Assembly: GCA_003553825.1 (NCBI GenBank) | Contig: PWFL01000024.1 | Span: 1 to 10,828 of the forward strand | Origin: Candidatus Iainarchaeum sp. | GTDB lineage: Archaea; B1Sed10-29 | Direction of reading: 5' to 3' | DNA: 10,828 bases | Shown here: positions 1 through 6,605 of the stretch, piece by piece | Numbering within the stretch: position 1 is the stretch's first letter | Layout of the letters: every line of letters starts with the position of its first letter | The notes under the pieces: model-generated | Database searches by the model: none | Told to the model about the DNA's origin: nothing | What the model saw: the letters and a program-made list of their open reading frames with translations, nothing else | Program-made: the position numbers and the translations under genes

Positions 1-964
1 TCTCGAGTTCTTCCACATTATCCTCGATCCACTTGACTTTTTCTTTTCCTCCTTCCATTTTTCCCACTGCTGTGCCTATGTGAAGTTGGTCCACTCCTAT
101 CAATCTGTACAGCTGTCCCAGCACCTGCATTGTTATACCGTGTTTTTCTTTTCTGGTCATCGCGGCGTGCATTGCTCTGTGAGCGTGCATTACTAGGTCC
201 GGTCCGTTTCTCCTTATTTCCTGTAGCGCGGAGAACCCGGTGGTCACTACGTCTATCATCATGTATCTTCCACCCTGTTTTTTTATCTCTTCCGCTCTTT
301 CCATCATGGTGCTGAGCGGTGCAGTGACGTTGCACATGTATACTTTCTTTTCTCCGGTTTCTTCCTCTGCTCTGTCCCTTGCTTCCAGGGTCTCGGTTAA
401 TCTGTCACTGAATTGATTGAATGGTTGGCTGGTAAGATTCTCATCGTCTTTAACTATGTCGCATCCTCCTTTCCATGATTCTTCCGCGACTTCCGCGTGT
501 TCTTCATGATCCAGACCTAGTTTTGGTTTCACTATCGTTCCCACCAGCGGTCTCTCGGGAACTTCCATTAAATCTCTAACTCCTTCTACACCGTACCTCG
601 GCCCTTCGTATTTCTCCAGCATGTTTTTAGGTATGTCGAGATGAACTAGTCTAAGGTTCTTCACTGCCTTCATCCCGAATATGTTTCCGGCTACCGAGCT
701 CATTATCTGTGGAACGTTATCGAGTTCGAACAGTTCTGGCGGGTAAGCTACTTTCACGTAAGGCTTGTTCAAGCTGTAAACTCTTGCCTTTATCCTCTTT
801 GCTCTTTCGTTCACTGTTCCTATGTGTGTCCATGTTCCAACGCTTGACTCTTTCGCTACCTTGCCAGCGGCTTCTTTGAACGTGTTCCCTTTTCCCGCTT
901 CTATCCTGAAAACAGCTTTTAACTCATTTTCTTTTGGTTCGTAATCTGTATCAACAAAATCCAT
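1..964 (-). CDS. rbcL: Form III ribulose-bisphosphate carboxylase large subunit, C-terminus cut by window edge
   Basis: This is archaeal RuBisCO, which carboxylates ribulose-1,5-bisphosphate to two 3-phosphoglycerates; in archaea form III usually works in the AMP/nucleoside salvage route, in the cytoplasm. The visible 321 residues start at an ATG with an AGAGGTAG ribosome site about 6 bases upstream. Signature motifs occur in family order: ESSVGTWT (39-46) in the N-terminal domain, TIVKPKLGL (143-151) with the catalytic lysines, GGCDIVKDDENL (166-177) with the carbamylated Lys172 and metal ligands Asp174 and Glu175, HAHRAMHA (260-267), and HIGTAVGKMEG (295-305) with the loop-6 lysine Lys302. 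KDDENLTSQPFN is typical of form III. Roughly the last quarter, including the late phosphate-binding glycines, lies outside the window. All active-site residues that can be seen are intact. It is divergent from the KaiC-like gene. AMP phosphorylase and ribose-1,5-bisphosphate isomerase, the expected partners, are not in the window. Confidence 0.95.
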   Translation of the reverse strand, partial: MDFVDTDYEPKENELKAVFRIEAGKGNTFKEAAGKVAKESSVGTWTHIGTVNERAKRIKARVYSLNKPYVKVAYPPELFELDNVPQIMSSVAGNIFGMKAVKNLRLVHLDIPKNMLEKYEGPRYGVEGVRDLMEVPERPLVGTIVKPKLGLDHEEHAEVAEESWKGGCDIVKDDENLTSQPFNQFSDRLTETLEARDRAEEETGEKKVYMCNVTAPLSTMMERAEEIKKQGGRYMMIDVVTTGFSALQEIRRNGPDLVMHAHRAMHAAMTRKEKHGITMQVLGQLYRLIGVDQLHIGTAVGKMEGGKEKVKWIEDNVEELE

Positions 965-1013
965 TTTTATCTACCTCTTTTTAATTATTTTTAATGAGAT
1001 TTCCAGTCATTTT

Positions 1014-1027
1014 TCCAATTAATTGGA
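1014..1027. promoter_or_regulatory. Perfect 14-bp palindrome, candidate operator
   Basis: TCCAATTAATTGGA is a perfect palindrome in the divergent region between the RuBisCO and KaiC-like genes. It lies about 26 bases on the rbcL side of the TATA-like element at 1040-1047, so it would cover the predicted rbcL transcription start. That is a typical place for a dimeric repressor to bind. The operator role is inference from symmetry and position. Confidence 0.4.
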
Positions 1028-1039
1028 GGCACTCGATTG

Positions 1040-1047
1040 TTATAAAT
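1040..1047 (-). promoter_or_regulatory. TATA box candidate for rbcL
   Basis: On the minus strand the sequence reads ATTTATAA. Initiation about 26 bases downstream would fall near 1017, giving a leader of about 53 bases that contains the ribosome site. The element is nearly symmetric and could also serve the plus strand. Confidence 0.4.
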
Positions 1048-1090
1048 CTTAACGGGAATTCTTTCAAGCATAGGTTTTTAATTACCCAAT

Positions 1091-1100
1091 CTTTAAATAT
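1091..1100 (+). promoter_or_regulatory. TATA box candidate for the KaiC-like gene
   Basis: CTTTAAATAT matches the archaeal TATA consensus. Initiation near 1121 would leave a leader of about 47 bases before the ATG at 1168. The element at 1040-1047 is an alternative. Confidence 0.45.
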
Positions 1101-1167
1101 GGTCGAAGTGTTATTCAATAGTAAGATATTTGACAATTAAACGTGATCTGAAAAAGGTGCTTTGAAA

Positions 1168-1872
1168 ATGGCTAGAGTTAAATCAGGAATACCCGGACTT
1201 GACGAATTACTGGAAGGAGGATTTCTAGAGAGCTCCTCAGTACTAATCTCTGGAGGAGCGGGTACCGGTAAAACAATTCTATCCACTGAATTCGTTTACA
1301 AGGGAGCTAAAGAATACGACGAGCCCGGAATATACATCACCATGGAAGAAGGAGCCACCAATATATGGTGGAACATGAAGAACTTCAAATGGGACGTGAC
1401 TTCACTCGAACAGGAGAACATGCTCAAGATATACAAAGTAGGAATGATCAACCCACAGGACTTTGCACAGGACTTTGAAAAAGAAATAAACAAGATAAAG
1501 AACATGGTTGATGACATGGGAGCAAAGAGAATAGTCATAGACTCCACCACGGCATTCGGAATGTGGATGGGAAACACTTCAAAGATAAGACCCTCTTTAT
1601 TCAGACTGAGCGAGGAATTAAAAGATATAGACACTACTTCGCTCCTAACAGCCGAAGCACCCGAAGGAAAAAACCAATTCAGCCGATTCGGAGTTGAAGA
1701 ATTCGTCACGGATGGAGTCATAGCACTCTACTTCAAGCCACCTCAAAGAGCAATGTTCATAAGAAAGATGAGAGGAACCGATCACGACAAGAAACCGCAT
1801 CCTTTTGAAATAACTTCCTCAGGCGTACAAGTGGATCCAAAACAAGAAGTGCTCTGGGAAAGCCTTGAGTAA
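1168..1872 (+). CDS. Single-domain KaiC/RAD55-like RecA-family ATPase
   Basis: This is a cytosolic P-loop ATPase of the KaiC/RAD55 class, 234 residues, one domain rather than the two of clock KaiC. The N-terminal SGIPGLDELLEGG signature (6-18) is followed by Walker A GGAGTGKT (29-36), the ITMEE acidic pair (Glu60-Glu61) expected to activate water, and Walker B RIVIDS with Asp125. A TTG six bases upstream (1162) is also in frame, but the AGGTG at 1155-1159 sits 8 bases from the ATG and only 2 from the TTG, so the ATG is preferred. Such proteins are common in archaea, usually as signalling ATPases, and a specific target cannot be read from sequence. No kinase or response-regulator domain is attached. 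Its position opposite rbcL might mean shared regulation, which is inference. Confidence 0.9.
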   Translation: MARVKSGIPGLDELLEGGFLESSSVLISGGAGTGKTILSTEFVYKGAKEYDEPGIYITMEEGATNIWWNMKNFKWDVTSLEQENMLKIYKVGMINPQDFAQDFEKEINKIKNMVDDMGAKRIVIDSTTAFGMWMGNTSKIRPSLFRLSEELKDIDTTSLLTAEAPEGKNQFSRFGVEEFVTDGVIALYFKPPQRAMFIRKMRGTDHDKKPHPFEITSSGVQVDPKQEVLWESLE

Positions 1873-1881
1873 AAAACTGTA

Positions 1882-1906
1882 AAACGGTTCTGAAACAGAG
1901 CCGGTT
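1882..1906 (+). other. Hairpin between the KaiC-like and UbiA genes
   Basis: An imperfect inverted repeat (arms 1882-1892 and 1896-1906, loop AAA) can form an 11-position stem with one A-G mismatch and one G-U pair. No T-run follows, so it is not a standard terminator. It ends about 10 bases before the UbiA ribosome site at 1916-1922, so it could limit read-through, stabilise the upstream mRNA or affect initiation of the next gene. Confidence 0.4.
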
Positions 1907-1927
1907 CATGAATTTAGAGGTGTCCGT

Positions 1928-2773
1928 GTGAATAAACTCAAATCATTTCTAAGATTAACAAGAATGACTCATGGGTTTTTCCTAGCTGCAGCTGTACTGA
2001 TAGGTCAATTAGTAACGATAGGTCATCTACCAATTCCCAGAATCCTTGCACTGTCCATAATCACTCCTGTATTCATATCCGCTGGAGCATTCGCGATAAA
2101 CGACTACACTGACTACGAAACAGATAAAGCAAATGAAAGAAAGGACAGACCGCTAGTATCCGGAGAGATCGATAGAAAAACAGCTCTCTATATATCCCTG
2201 GTTTTCATGCCAATAGGAGTGATCGCATCCGCTTTCATAAATCCCTACTCCTTGTTAATAGCTGTTATCTTCGCTGCATTAAGCTACGCCTATTCCATAC
2301 ATCTGAAAAAAGTCGCAGTAGCTGGAAACATATCCATAGCAGCTAGCATGACAATACCATTTATATATGGAGCGCTGAACGTTTCGAACACCGTGCCGAT
2401 CTCGATCTGGATTCTGTCCTCAATGGCTTTCCTATCAGGAACAGGTAGAGAAATAGTTAAATCAATTCAAGATATAGAAGGGGACAGGGAACAGGGTAGA
2501 AGGACCCTACCAATAAAAATAGGTGAAAAACCCTCCATATACATATCCGTATCACTCATAGCTTTAGCAATGCTCATCTCTCCCTACCCATACTTAAGAA
2601 TAACCCAATACCTGGGAAACGACCTATACCTATCCCTGGTAGCTCTGACCAATCTGATGTTCATCACCGCGCTGTACGACCTGCTGAAAAGAAAACACTA
2701 CAACGACTTCAGAAAAGAAACCTACATCGCGATAGGAATAGGGCTACTCGCGTTCCTATTACCTGTTTTATAA
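1928..2773 (+). CDS. UbiA-family prenyltransferase, probable digeranylgeranylglyceryl phosphate synthase
   Basis: The likely product is the membrane enzyme that adds the second geranylgeranyl chain to geranylgeranylglyceryl phosphate in archaeal ether-lipid synthesis. Both magnesium-diphosphate motifs of the UbiA superfamily are present: NDYTDYETD (58-66), followed by ERKDRPLVSGEI, and QDIEGDREQGRRTLPIKIG (181-199). The RPLVSG and TLPIKIG extensions match the lipid-synthesis branch better than the quinone branch. The rest is hydrophobic, in several membrane helices (about 12-32, 38-58, 86-123, 134-172, 203-222, 230-250 and 264-281). At 281 residues it is of normal length. It starts at GTG with AGAGGTG five bases before it. 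It follows the KaiC-like gene by 55 bases and may be co-transcribed. Related UbiA enzymes with other acceptors cannot be fully excluded. Confidence 0.88.
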   Translation: MNKLKSFLRLTRMTHGFFLAAAVLIGQLVTIGHLPIPRILALSIITPVFISAGAFAINDYTDYETDKANERKDRPLVSGEIDRKTALYISLVFMPIGVIASAFINPYSLLIAVIFAALSYAYSIHLKKVAVAGNISIAASMTIPFIYGALNVSNTVPISIWILSSMAFLSGTGREIVKSIQDIEGDREQGRRTLPIKIGEKPSIYISVSLIALAMLISPYPYLRITQYLGNDLYLSLVALTNLMFITALYDLLKRKHYNDFRKETYIAIGIGLLAFLLPVL

Positions 2774-2774
2774 A
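2766..2774 (+). promoter_or_regulatory. TATA box candidate for scpAB
   Basis: TTTTATAAA overlaps the stop codon of the UbiA gene. Initiation near 2797 would give a leader of about 36 bases carrying the GGGTGA ribosome site at 2821-2826. Confidence 0.45.
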
Positions 2775-2832
2775 CCGATATTGCTAAATCCTTTTATTGC
2801 AGTCCTACCTTTTTACCTACGGGTGACGCGTC

Positions 2833-3648
2833 TTGAAAAAACAAGCAAAGACAGAGTCAATAAAAACAACCAGCAAAGAGATAGATCCAGAGGAAATGTC
2901 TCCGGAAGAAATAAACCTGGAAGAAATAGCACGAAGACACGACTGGAGAGAAATACTAAAAGGAGTGGTGGAAAAAGAAGACATGGATCCCTGGGACATA
3001 AAACTATCAAAACTGGTCCAGGAATACATACAAACAGTCAAAAAACTTCAAAAAATGGACTTCAAAGTACCAGCCAACGCGTTACTAGCCAGCTCCATCC
3101 TACTTAGAAAAAAGAGCAGTTCCTGGAAACTAAAAGAAGATGAAGAAGAAGGAGAATTCATCTACTGGGAAGAAATACCAACCACACCGGACCAGATACC
3201 ACCGGCAAGAGAAGAAATCCCGGAGCCAAAGCCACAGAAAAGGAAAACACAGAGAAAAGTATCCGTTGACGAATTAATAGACGCGGTGGAAGACGTAATA
3301 GACCAGGAAAAACAAAAAGCCAGGGAAAAAGTCAAGGAAGAAAAAACCCCAGCACAGGACATAGTACCCGATCATTTACTGGAAATAGCGAAGAGAAACA
3401 CACAGGACTTCGAAGAAAAAACCGAAGAACTAGAACAAAAAATAAAACAAGAGATAGATGAGGAAAACCTCACCACATTCACAGAACTAATAGAAAAGGA
3501 CCAAGAACAAACCGAAAGAGAAATAGTAAAGATCCTGATACCTCTGCTCCACCTCGCGAACCAAGGCAAGATATCGATATGGCAGGAGGAAATATTTGGA
3601 GAAATATTCATCCACTACCCAGAGGAAAGGGAAGAAGGTGAAGAATGA
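2833..3648 (+). CDS. scpA: ScpA-like kleisin, SMC condensin subunit
   Basis: ScpA is the kleisin that bridges the two heads of the SMC dimer and helps compact and segregate chromosomes. The 271-residue protein has the ScpA signature near the N-terminus: MDPWDIKLSKLVQEYI (51-66), then KMDFKVPANALLASSILLRKK (74-94). A charged, Pro/Glu/Lys-rich middle (about 100-215) follows, as in kleisin linkers, and then a compact C-terminal region (about 225-265) of the kind that forms the winged helix contacting the SMC head. It starts at TTG 2833 with GGGTGA six bases upstream; no better start is visible. The stop overlaps the scpB start (ATGA), so the two are translationally coupled. The smc gene, often adjacent in archaea, is not in the window. 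Confidence 0.9.
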   Translation: MKKQAKTESIKTTSKEIDPEEMSPEEINLEEIARRHDWREILKGVVEKEDMDPWDIKLSKLVQEYIQTVKKLQKMDFKVPANALLASSILLRKKSSSWKLKEDEEEGEFIYWEEIPTTPDQIPPAREEIPEPKPQKRKTQRKVSVDELIDAVEDVIDQEKQKAREKVKEEKTPAQDIVPDHLLEIAKRNTQDFEEKTEELEQKIKQEIDEENLTTFTELIEKDQEQTEREIVKILIPLLHLANQGKISIWQEEIFGEIFIHYPEEREEGEE

Positions 3649-4175
3649 CGAAAGAAAACACTCAAGGAAACAAAGAACACCTAGTACAAACAATGAAAAC
3701 AATAGAAGCAGCCCTATTCATGTCACCGGATCCACTATCAATAGATAAACTGAAAAACATAGCAGCCACAGACTACTCAAACACAATGAAAGCACTCGAA
3801 GAACTACAAAAACAGTACGAAGAAAAAGAAACCGCTTTACAGATAAATAAAACCAATAAAAAATACGAATTAACTCTTAAAGACACTTACTTCGACCAAG
3901 TAGGTCATCTAGCAACCGGTCCAGACCTGCAGAAAGCCGAACTGAGAACACTTGGATTAATATCAATGAAGCAACCCATAAAGCAAAGTAAAGTAGCTAA
4001 AGTGATAGGGAACAAGGCCTACAGGTACATCGGAGAACTTGAAAGAAAAGGATTCATAGAAACCACTGACAAGGATCAAACAAAAGAAATAACCACTACC
4101 CCTAAATTCAAAAAGTACTTCGGGGAGAATCCTGAAGAGATACGTAAAAAGGTAGAAAAAACTAAAAACTCGTAA
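3645..4175 (+). CDS. scpB: ScpB-like winged-helix partner of condensin
   Basis: ScpB dimerises through winged-helix domains and binds the ScpA linker in the SMC-ScpAB complex. The 176-residue product fits the usual length. Residues about 14-85 resemble the first winged helix (MKTIEAALFMSPDPLSIDKL, then a YELTLKD strand), and 90-160 the second (LRTLGLISMKQPIKQSKVAKVIG, then YRYIGELERKGFIE and a FKKYFG end). The ATG overlaps the scpA stop by four bases, and AAGGTGA at 3635-3641 lies inside scpA. Overlap with scpA and the domain order make the call firm, although the primary sequence is divergent. The C-terminal tail is Lys-rich. It converges on the secretion ATPase with 11 bases between stops and no obvious terminator. 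Confidence 0.88.
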   Translation: MTKENTQGNKEHLVQTMKTIEAALFMSPDPLSIDKLKNIAATDYSNTMKALEELQKQYEEKETALQINKTNKKYELTLKDTYFDQVGHLATGPDLQKAELRTLGLISMKQPIKQSKVAKVIGNKAYRYIGELERKGFIETTDKDQTKEITTTPKFKKYFGENPEEIRKKVEKTKNS

Positions 4176-4186
4176 ACTGATAGAAT

Positions 4187-5380
4187 TCAATCTTCTTCCA
4201 AGTACTTCACTGAATAGTAATCCTGTATCTTCTCATTAGTTTCCTCTAATCCATGAATTCCTCTTTCAAGCAATTTCTCAAGATAGGTCTTCTTATGCTC
4301 CAATCCTTCCTGCATCTCTCCAAGGCTCTTTCCAGCTAAACTACCCAATTCCTCCAGTTTTCTACTTGGAGTATCGGTTCTCTTCAATTTATCCTCTTCC
4401 TCATCGTACATGAACAGTTCATTGAACCCGACTCCTCCTTCCGATCTGGATACTTCCGTGATCGTGGAAACCCTTCTTCTAACATCGTTACCGTGAACAA
4501 TCTTTTTCTGAACCACTATCAAATCGATTAGAGCGAGCATGTTCTCAGGAACATTCATGGGGGGATTGGTTAACCTTGCGGCGAGTTCGTTCGGTGAATT
4601 GGCGTGAAGAGTACCCATAGCGGAGTGTCCAACGTTCATCGCGTTGAATAGAGATCCTGCTTCCTTACCACGGACTTCTCCCACGACTAGTCTATCCGGA
4701 CGCATTCTCAGAGCATTCTCCAGTAGATCATTCATTGTTATGGGTTCCCTGGACTGCATTGGAGATACAGTAACCATTCTAACCAGGTTCTTTCTTCCAA
4801 AGAAGTTCAGCTCCATTGTGTCCTCTATACAGCTTATTCTCTCCTCAGTTGGGACAAACGTCATCAAGGTATTCAGCGTGGTTGTTTTACCCGCTCCCGT
4901 ACCACCTATAACTAATGTATTCATCGGGTAGTTCTTTTCTCCTTCCACAGCCGTCCATAGGAAAGCAGCCGCATCTTTAGGAATCGTATTATTCTCTATC
5001 AGGTCAAGTATTGAGAAAGGTTTTTCTCTGAATCTGCTTATAGTCATTGTAGGACCTTCAGGCGTGGCTGGAGGTATAGTAGCGTTTAATCTTGATCCAT
5101 CAGGAAGTTTAGCGTCCAAAAAGGGCTTTGTCTTGTTTATGTAGTCGGCTGAATCCTCAGCAACTCCTCCGATAAACTCCAGTATTGAATCTTCATCCAT
5201 CTCCAAGTTAGTTTCGCATCTACCGTAATCCCTATGGAAGATGAATACAGGCTCATTTGGACCGTTTACAGCTATCTCTTCCAGTTTCTTATCACTCAGT
5301 AATTTATCAAGGGATGGTTCCCTCATCACGTATTTCTTCTCAGCTTTTTTCTGCACTATTTTGACATCTTCCATTGCCAT
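4187..5380 (-). CDS. Type II/IV secretion system ATPase (archaeal pilus/archaellum class)
   Basis: This is a hexameric cytosolic ATPase of the GspE/PilB/CpaF/FlaI family, which powers assembly of type IV pilus-like filaments. With the chosen start it has 397 residues. The N-terminal domain (about 20-145) includes LPDGSRLNATIPP (92-104). The motor has Walker A GGTGAGKT (159-166), Asp box IEDTMEL (185-191), Walker B RLVVGEVRG (230-238) and His box GHSAMGTLHAN (251-261), all intact. Open frame continues upstream to 5485 but runs into the tRNA, so that start is rejected. The ATG at 5380 follows GAGAGG by five bases; an ATG at 5374 is also possible. The polytopic platform protein (TadC/GspF/FlaJ) usually encoded next to it is absent on both sides, and no pilin is seen. 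The filament type cannot be decided here. Confidence 0.92.
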   Translation of the reverse strand: MAMEDVKIVQKKAEKKYVMREPSLDKLLSDKKLEEIAVNGPNEPVFIFHRDYGRCETNLEMDEDSILEFIGGVAEDSADYINKTKPFLDAKLPDGSRLNATIPPATPEGPTMTISRFREKPFSILDLIENNTIPKDAAAFLWTAVEGEKNYPMNTLVIGGTGAGKTTTLNTLMTFVPTEERISCIEDTMELNFFGRKNLVRMVTVSPMQSREPITMNDLLENALRMRPDRLVVGEVRGKEAGSLFNAMNVGHSAMGTLHANSPNELAARLTNPPMNVPENMLALIDLIVVQKKIVHGNDVRRRVSTITEVSRSEGGVGFNELFMYDEEEDKLKRTDTPSRKLEELGSLAGKSLGEMQEGLEHKKTYLEKLLERGIHGLEETNEKIQDYYSVKYLEED

Positions 5381-5447
5381 GTAATCCTCTCGAGTAAATA
5401 AAGATGCCTGGGAATAAATAAGTTTTGATTTCCAGTTAAGATTAATC

Positions 5448-5454
5448 AAAAAAA
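5448..5454 (-). terminator. T-run terminator after tRNA-Ile
   Basis: Seven T residues on the minus strand begin six bases past the tRNA 3' end. T-runs are the usual archaeal intrinsic termination signal. Read-through could still feed the secretion ATPase gene, whose own TATA candidate (CTTATTTATT, 5413-5422) is close to its ribosome site. Confidence 0.5.
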
Positions 5455-5460
5455 TCTGAA

Positions 5461-5535
5461 TGGGCCAGGCGAGATTCGAACTCACGACCTCCCCGTTATC
5501 AGCGGGGTGCTCTAACCAGGCTAAGCCACTGGCCC
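5461..5535 (-). tRNA. tRNA-Ile (anticodon GAT)
   Basis: A complete 75-base cloverleaf without intron. The acceptor arms GGGCCAG and CTGGCCC pair fully with discriminator A, and CCA is not encoded. The anticodon stem is CCCCG/CGGGG around loop CTGATAA, giving anticodon GAT (bases 5498-5500 on the plus strand). The T arm has loop TTCGAAT and one G-U pair in its stem. The D arm contains the conserved GG. Base 26 is A, so this tRNA is not a G26 substrate of the Trm1 encoded downstream; base 10 is G. Confidence 0.97.
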
Positions 5536-5556
5536 TTAACTAAAGAAAATGAACTC

Positions 5557-5566
5557 GTTTTATAAC
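5557..5566 (-). promoter_or_regulatory. TATA box of tRNA-Ile
   Basis: GTTATAAAAC on the minus strand is centred about 27 bases before the tRNA 5' end at 5535, the ideal archaeal distance. Transcription would begin at, or within a few bases of, the mature 5' end. Confidence 0.65.
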
Positions 5567-5631
5567 AACCTATCTATACTTTCTTAACTTTGAAAAATAT
5601 AAGTGTTTAGTAAGCCAAAATACGAACAAAG

Positions 5632-5706
5632 ATGAAAAAACAACTGCAGAAGCGTCTTGATGAATTTTTTCAAAGGGGTTATATCAAAACATTTAAAAAG
5701 AATTGA
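5632..5706 (+). CDS. Possible 24-residue small protein
   Basis: A short ATG frame encodes a basic peptide, MKKQLQKRLDEFFQRG followed by YIKTFKKN, which could form an amphipathic helix. There is no ribosome site. A TATA-like AAATATAA at 5595-5602 would start transcription near 5625, leaving almost no leader, which archaea tolerate. No family is recognised. It may be chance coding in the 236-base gap between the tRNA and the repeat protein gene, or the transcript may be non-coding. Confidence 0.25.
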   Translation: MKKQLQKRLDEFFQRGYIKTFKKN

Positions 5707-5728
5707 GGTTTTATTAGACTCGAAAGAA

Positions 5729-5738
5729 CTTTTAAATA
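5729..5738 (+). promoter_or_regulatory. TATA box candidate for the Lys/Glu repeat protein
   Basis: CTTTTAAATA is a good archaeal TATA match. Initiation near 5760 would just include the AGGTGG ribosome site (5761-5766) before the ATG at 5772. Confidence 0.5.
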
Positions 5739-5771
5739 AAATGCTTGCAAAAAAATTACTAGGTGGTATTG

Positions 5772-6605
5772 ATGGCGAAGAAAAAACTCAAGGAAAGACT
5801 AGAAGAAGTACGAAAGATAAGAGAAAAAGGTAGAAAATCAGAGAAAAAAGCTGAAAGAGAACAGTATGCAGATAGAATCAAAGAAGGATTTGAAAAAATA
5901 GGAAAACAAATAGCAGGAGAAGAATTGGAACCTAAAAAAGCCAGAGAGATAGGAAGAGAAACATTAAAAGAGTACAAAAAACTTGATAAAAGCAAAAGAT
6001 CCTTTGAAGAAGCTATAAAAAATTTAAAAGAAAAGAAAATACTTAAGGATACTAAAGCAGATCTTAAAAGATATGGGGAAAAATCAGAACTTCAGAAAAA
6101 ACGATTAGAAGCTAGAGAAGGGAAAATAGATCTGTCGAAAAAAGAAAAAGCCGAAATAGAAGATCTATCGGAAAAAGCAGTAGAACTAAGAGAAAAGGAA
6201 AAGTCAGCGAACAGAAAAGCGAACAAAGAACTATACGGGCAAAGAAAAAATGAAAAATTAGCGGAGATAGGTCGAAAGATTGCTGAGGACAAAGAAATAA
6301 GCGAAGAAAAAGCCATAAAGATCGGTAAAAAAGTAGCAAAAAAACAACCAGAATTAGGTAAAGCAAGAAAAGAATTTGGAAAGTCAGGACAAAAAGAAAG
6401 GCTAGGGAAAAAGACAGAAAGACTAAGGGAAAAAATGAAAGGTTACGGAGAAAAAGCAGATGCTCAAAAAGAATTAATGGAAACGAGAAAAAAATTAAAA
6501 GAAATGGAAGAGAAAGAGAAAAAAGAATCAAAGACTGAAAAAACAACGAAAAAGGAAAAGGGATTGGGCTTTTTTCGAGGACTCAAAAAGAAGATCTTCG
6601 GTTAA
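5772..6605 (+). CDS. Lys/Glu-rich coiled-coil-like protein with two internal repeats, function unknown
   Basis: No family is recognised. The 277-residue product is extremely rich in Lys, Glu and Arg, with almost no aromatic residues and no cysteine, and should be largely helical. It contains an internal duplication. Residues about 32-115 align with 155-239: YADRIKEGFEKIGKQIA with YGQRKNEKLAEIGRKIA, KKAREIGRETLKE with EKAIKIGKKVAKK, and YGEKSELQKKRLEAR with YGEKADAQKELMETR, at a period of about 123 residues. The ATG at 5772 follows AGGTGG by five bases; GTG 5763 and TTG 5769 are in frame but overlap or crowd the ribosome site. The frame ends GFFRGLKKKIFG. The +1 frame, however, stays open from 6499 and encodes a basic stretch and a membrane helix up to 6804, so the original product may have been about 343 residues and membrane-anchored. 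Confidence 0.75.
   Translation: MAKKKLKERLEEVRKIREKGRKSEKKAEREQYADRIKEGFEKIGKQIAGEELEPKKAREIGRETLKEYKKLDKSKRSFEEAIKNLKEKKILKDTKADLKRYGEKSELQKKRLEAREGKIDLSKKEKAEIEDLSEKAVELREKEKSANRKANKELYGQRKNEKLAEIGRKIAEDKEISEEKAIKIGKKVAKKQPELGKARKEFGKSGQKERLGKKTERLREKMKGYGEKADAQKELMETRKKLKEMEEKEKKESKTEKTTKKEKGLGFFRGLKKKIFG
5865..6488 (+). repeat. Two ~84-residue internal protein repeats
   Basis: Coding repeats at 5865-6116 and 6234-6488 in the Lys/Glu-rich gene align along their length at the protein level with one or two single-residue gaps. The intervening segment (about 116-152) and the N-terminal 30 residues are also alike in composition, so the whole protein may be a two-unit duplication. DNA identity between units is low, so the duplication is old. 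Confidence 0.65.

Noticed and set aside
18..335. Minus- and plus-strand ORFs at the window start
   Set aside because: They are out of frame with the RuBisCO coding sequence, which covers the region with conserved motifs.
2781..3107. Alternative plus-strand frame overlapping the start of scpA
   Set aside because: It is basic low-complexity sequence in another frame of a gene with a clear ScpA signature.
5709..5741. TTTTATT/AATAAAA inverted repeat before the repeat protein gene
   Set aside because: It is only 7 bases, purely A/T in an A/T-rich promoter, and expected by chance.
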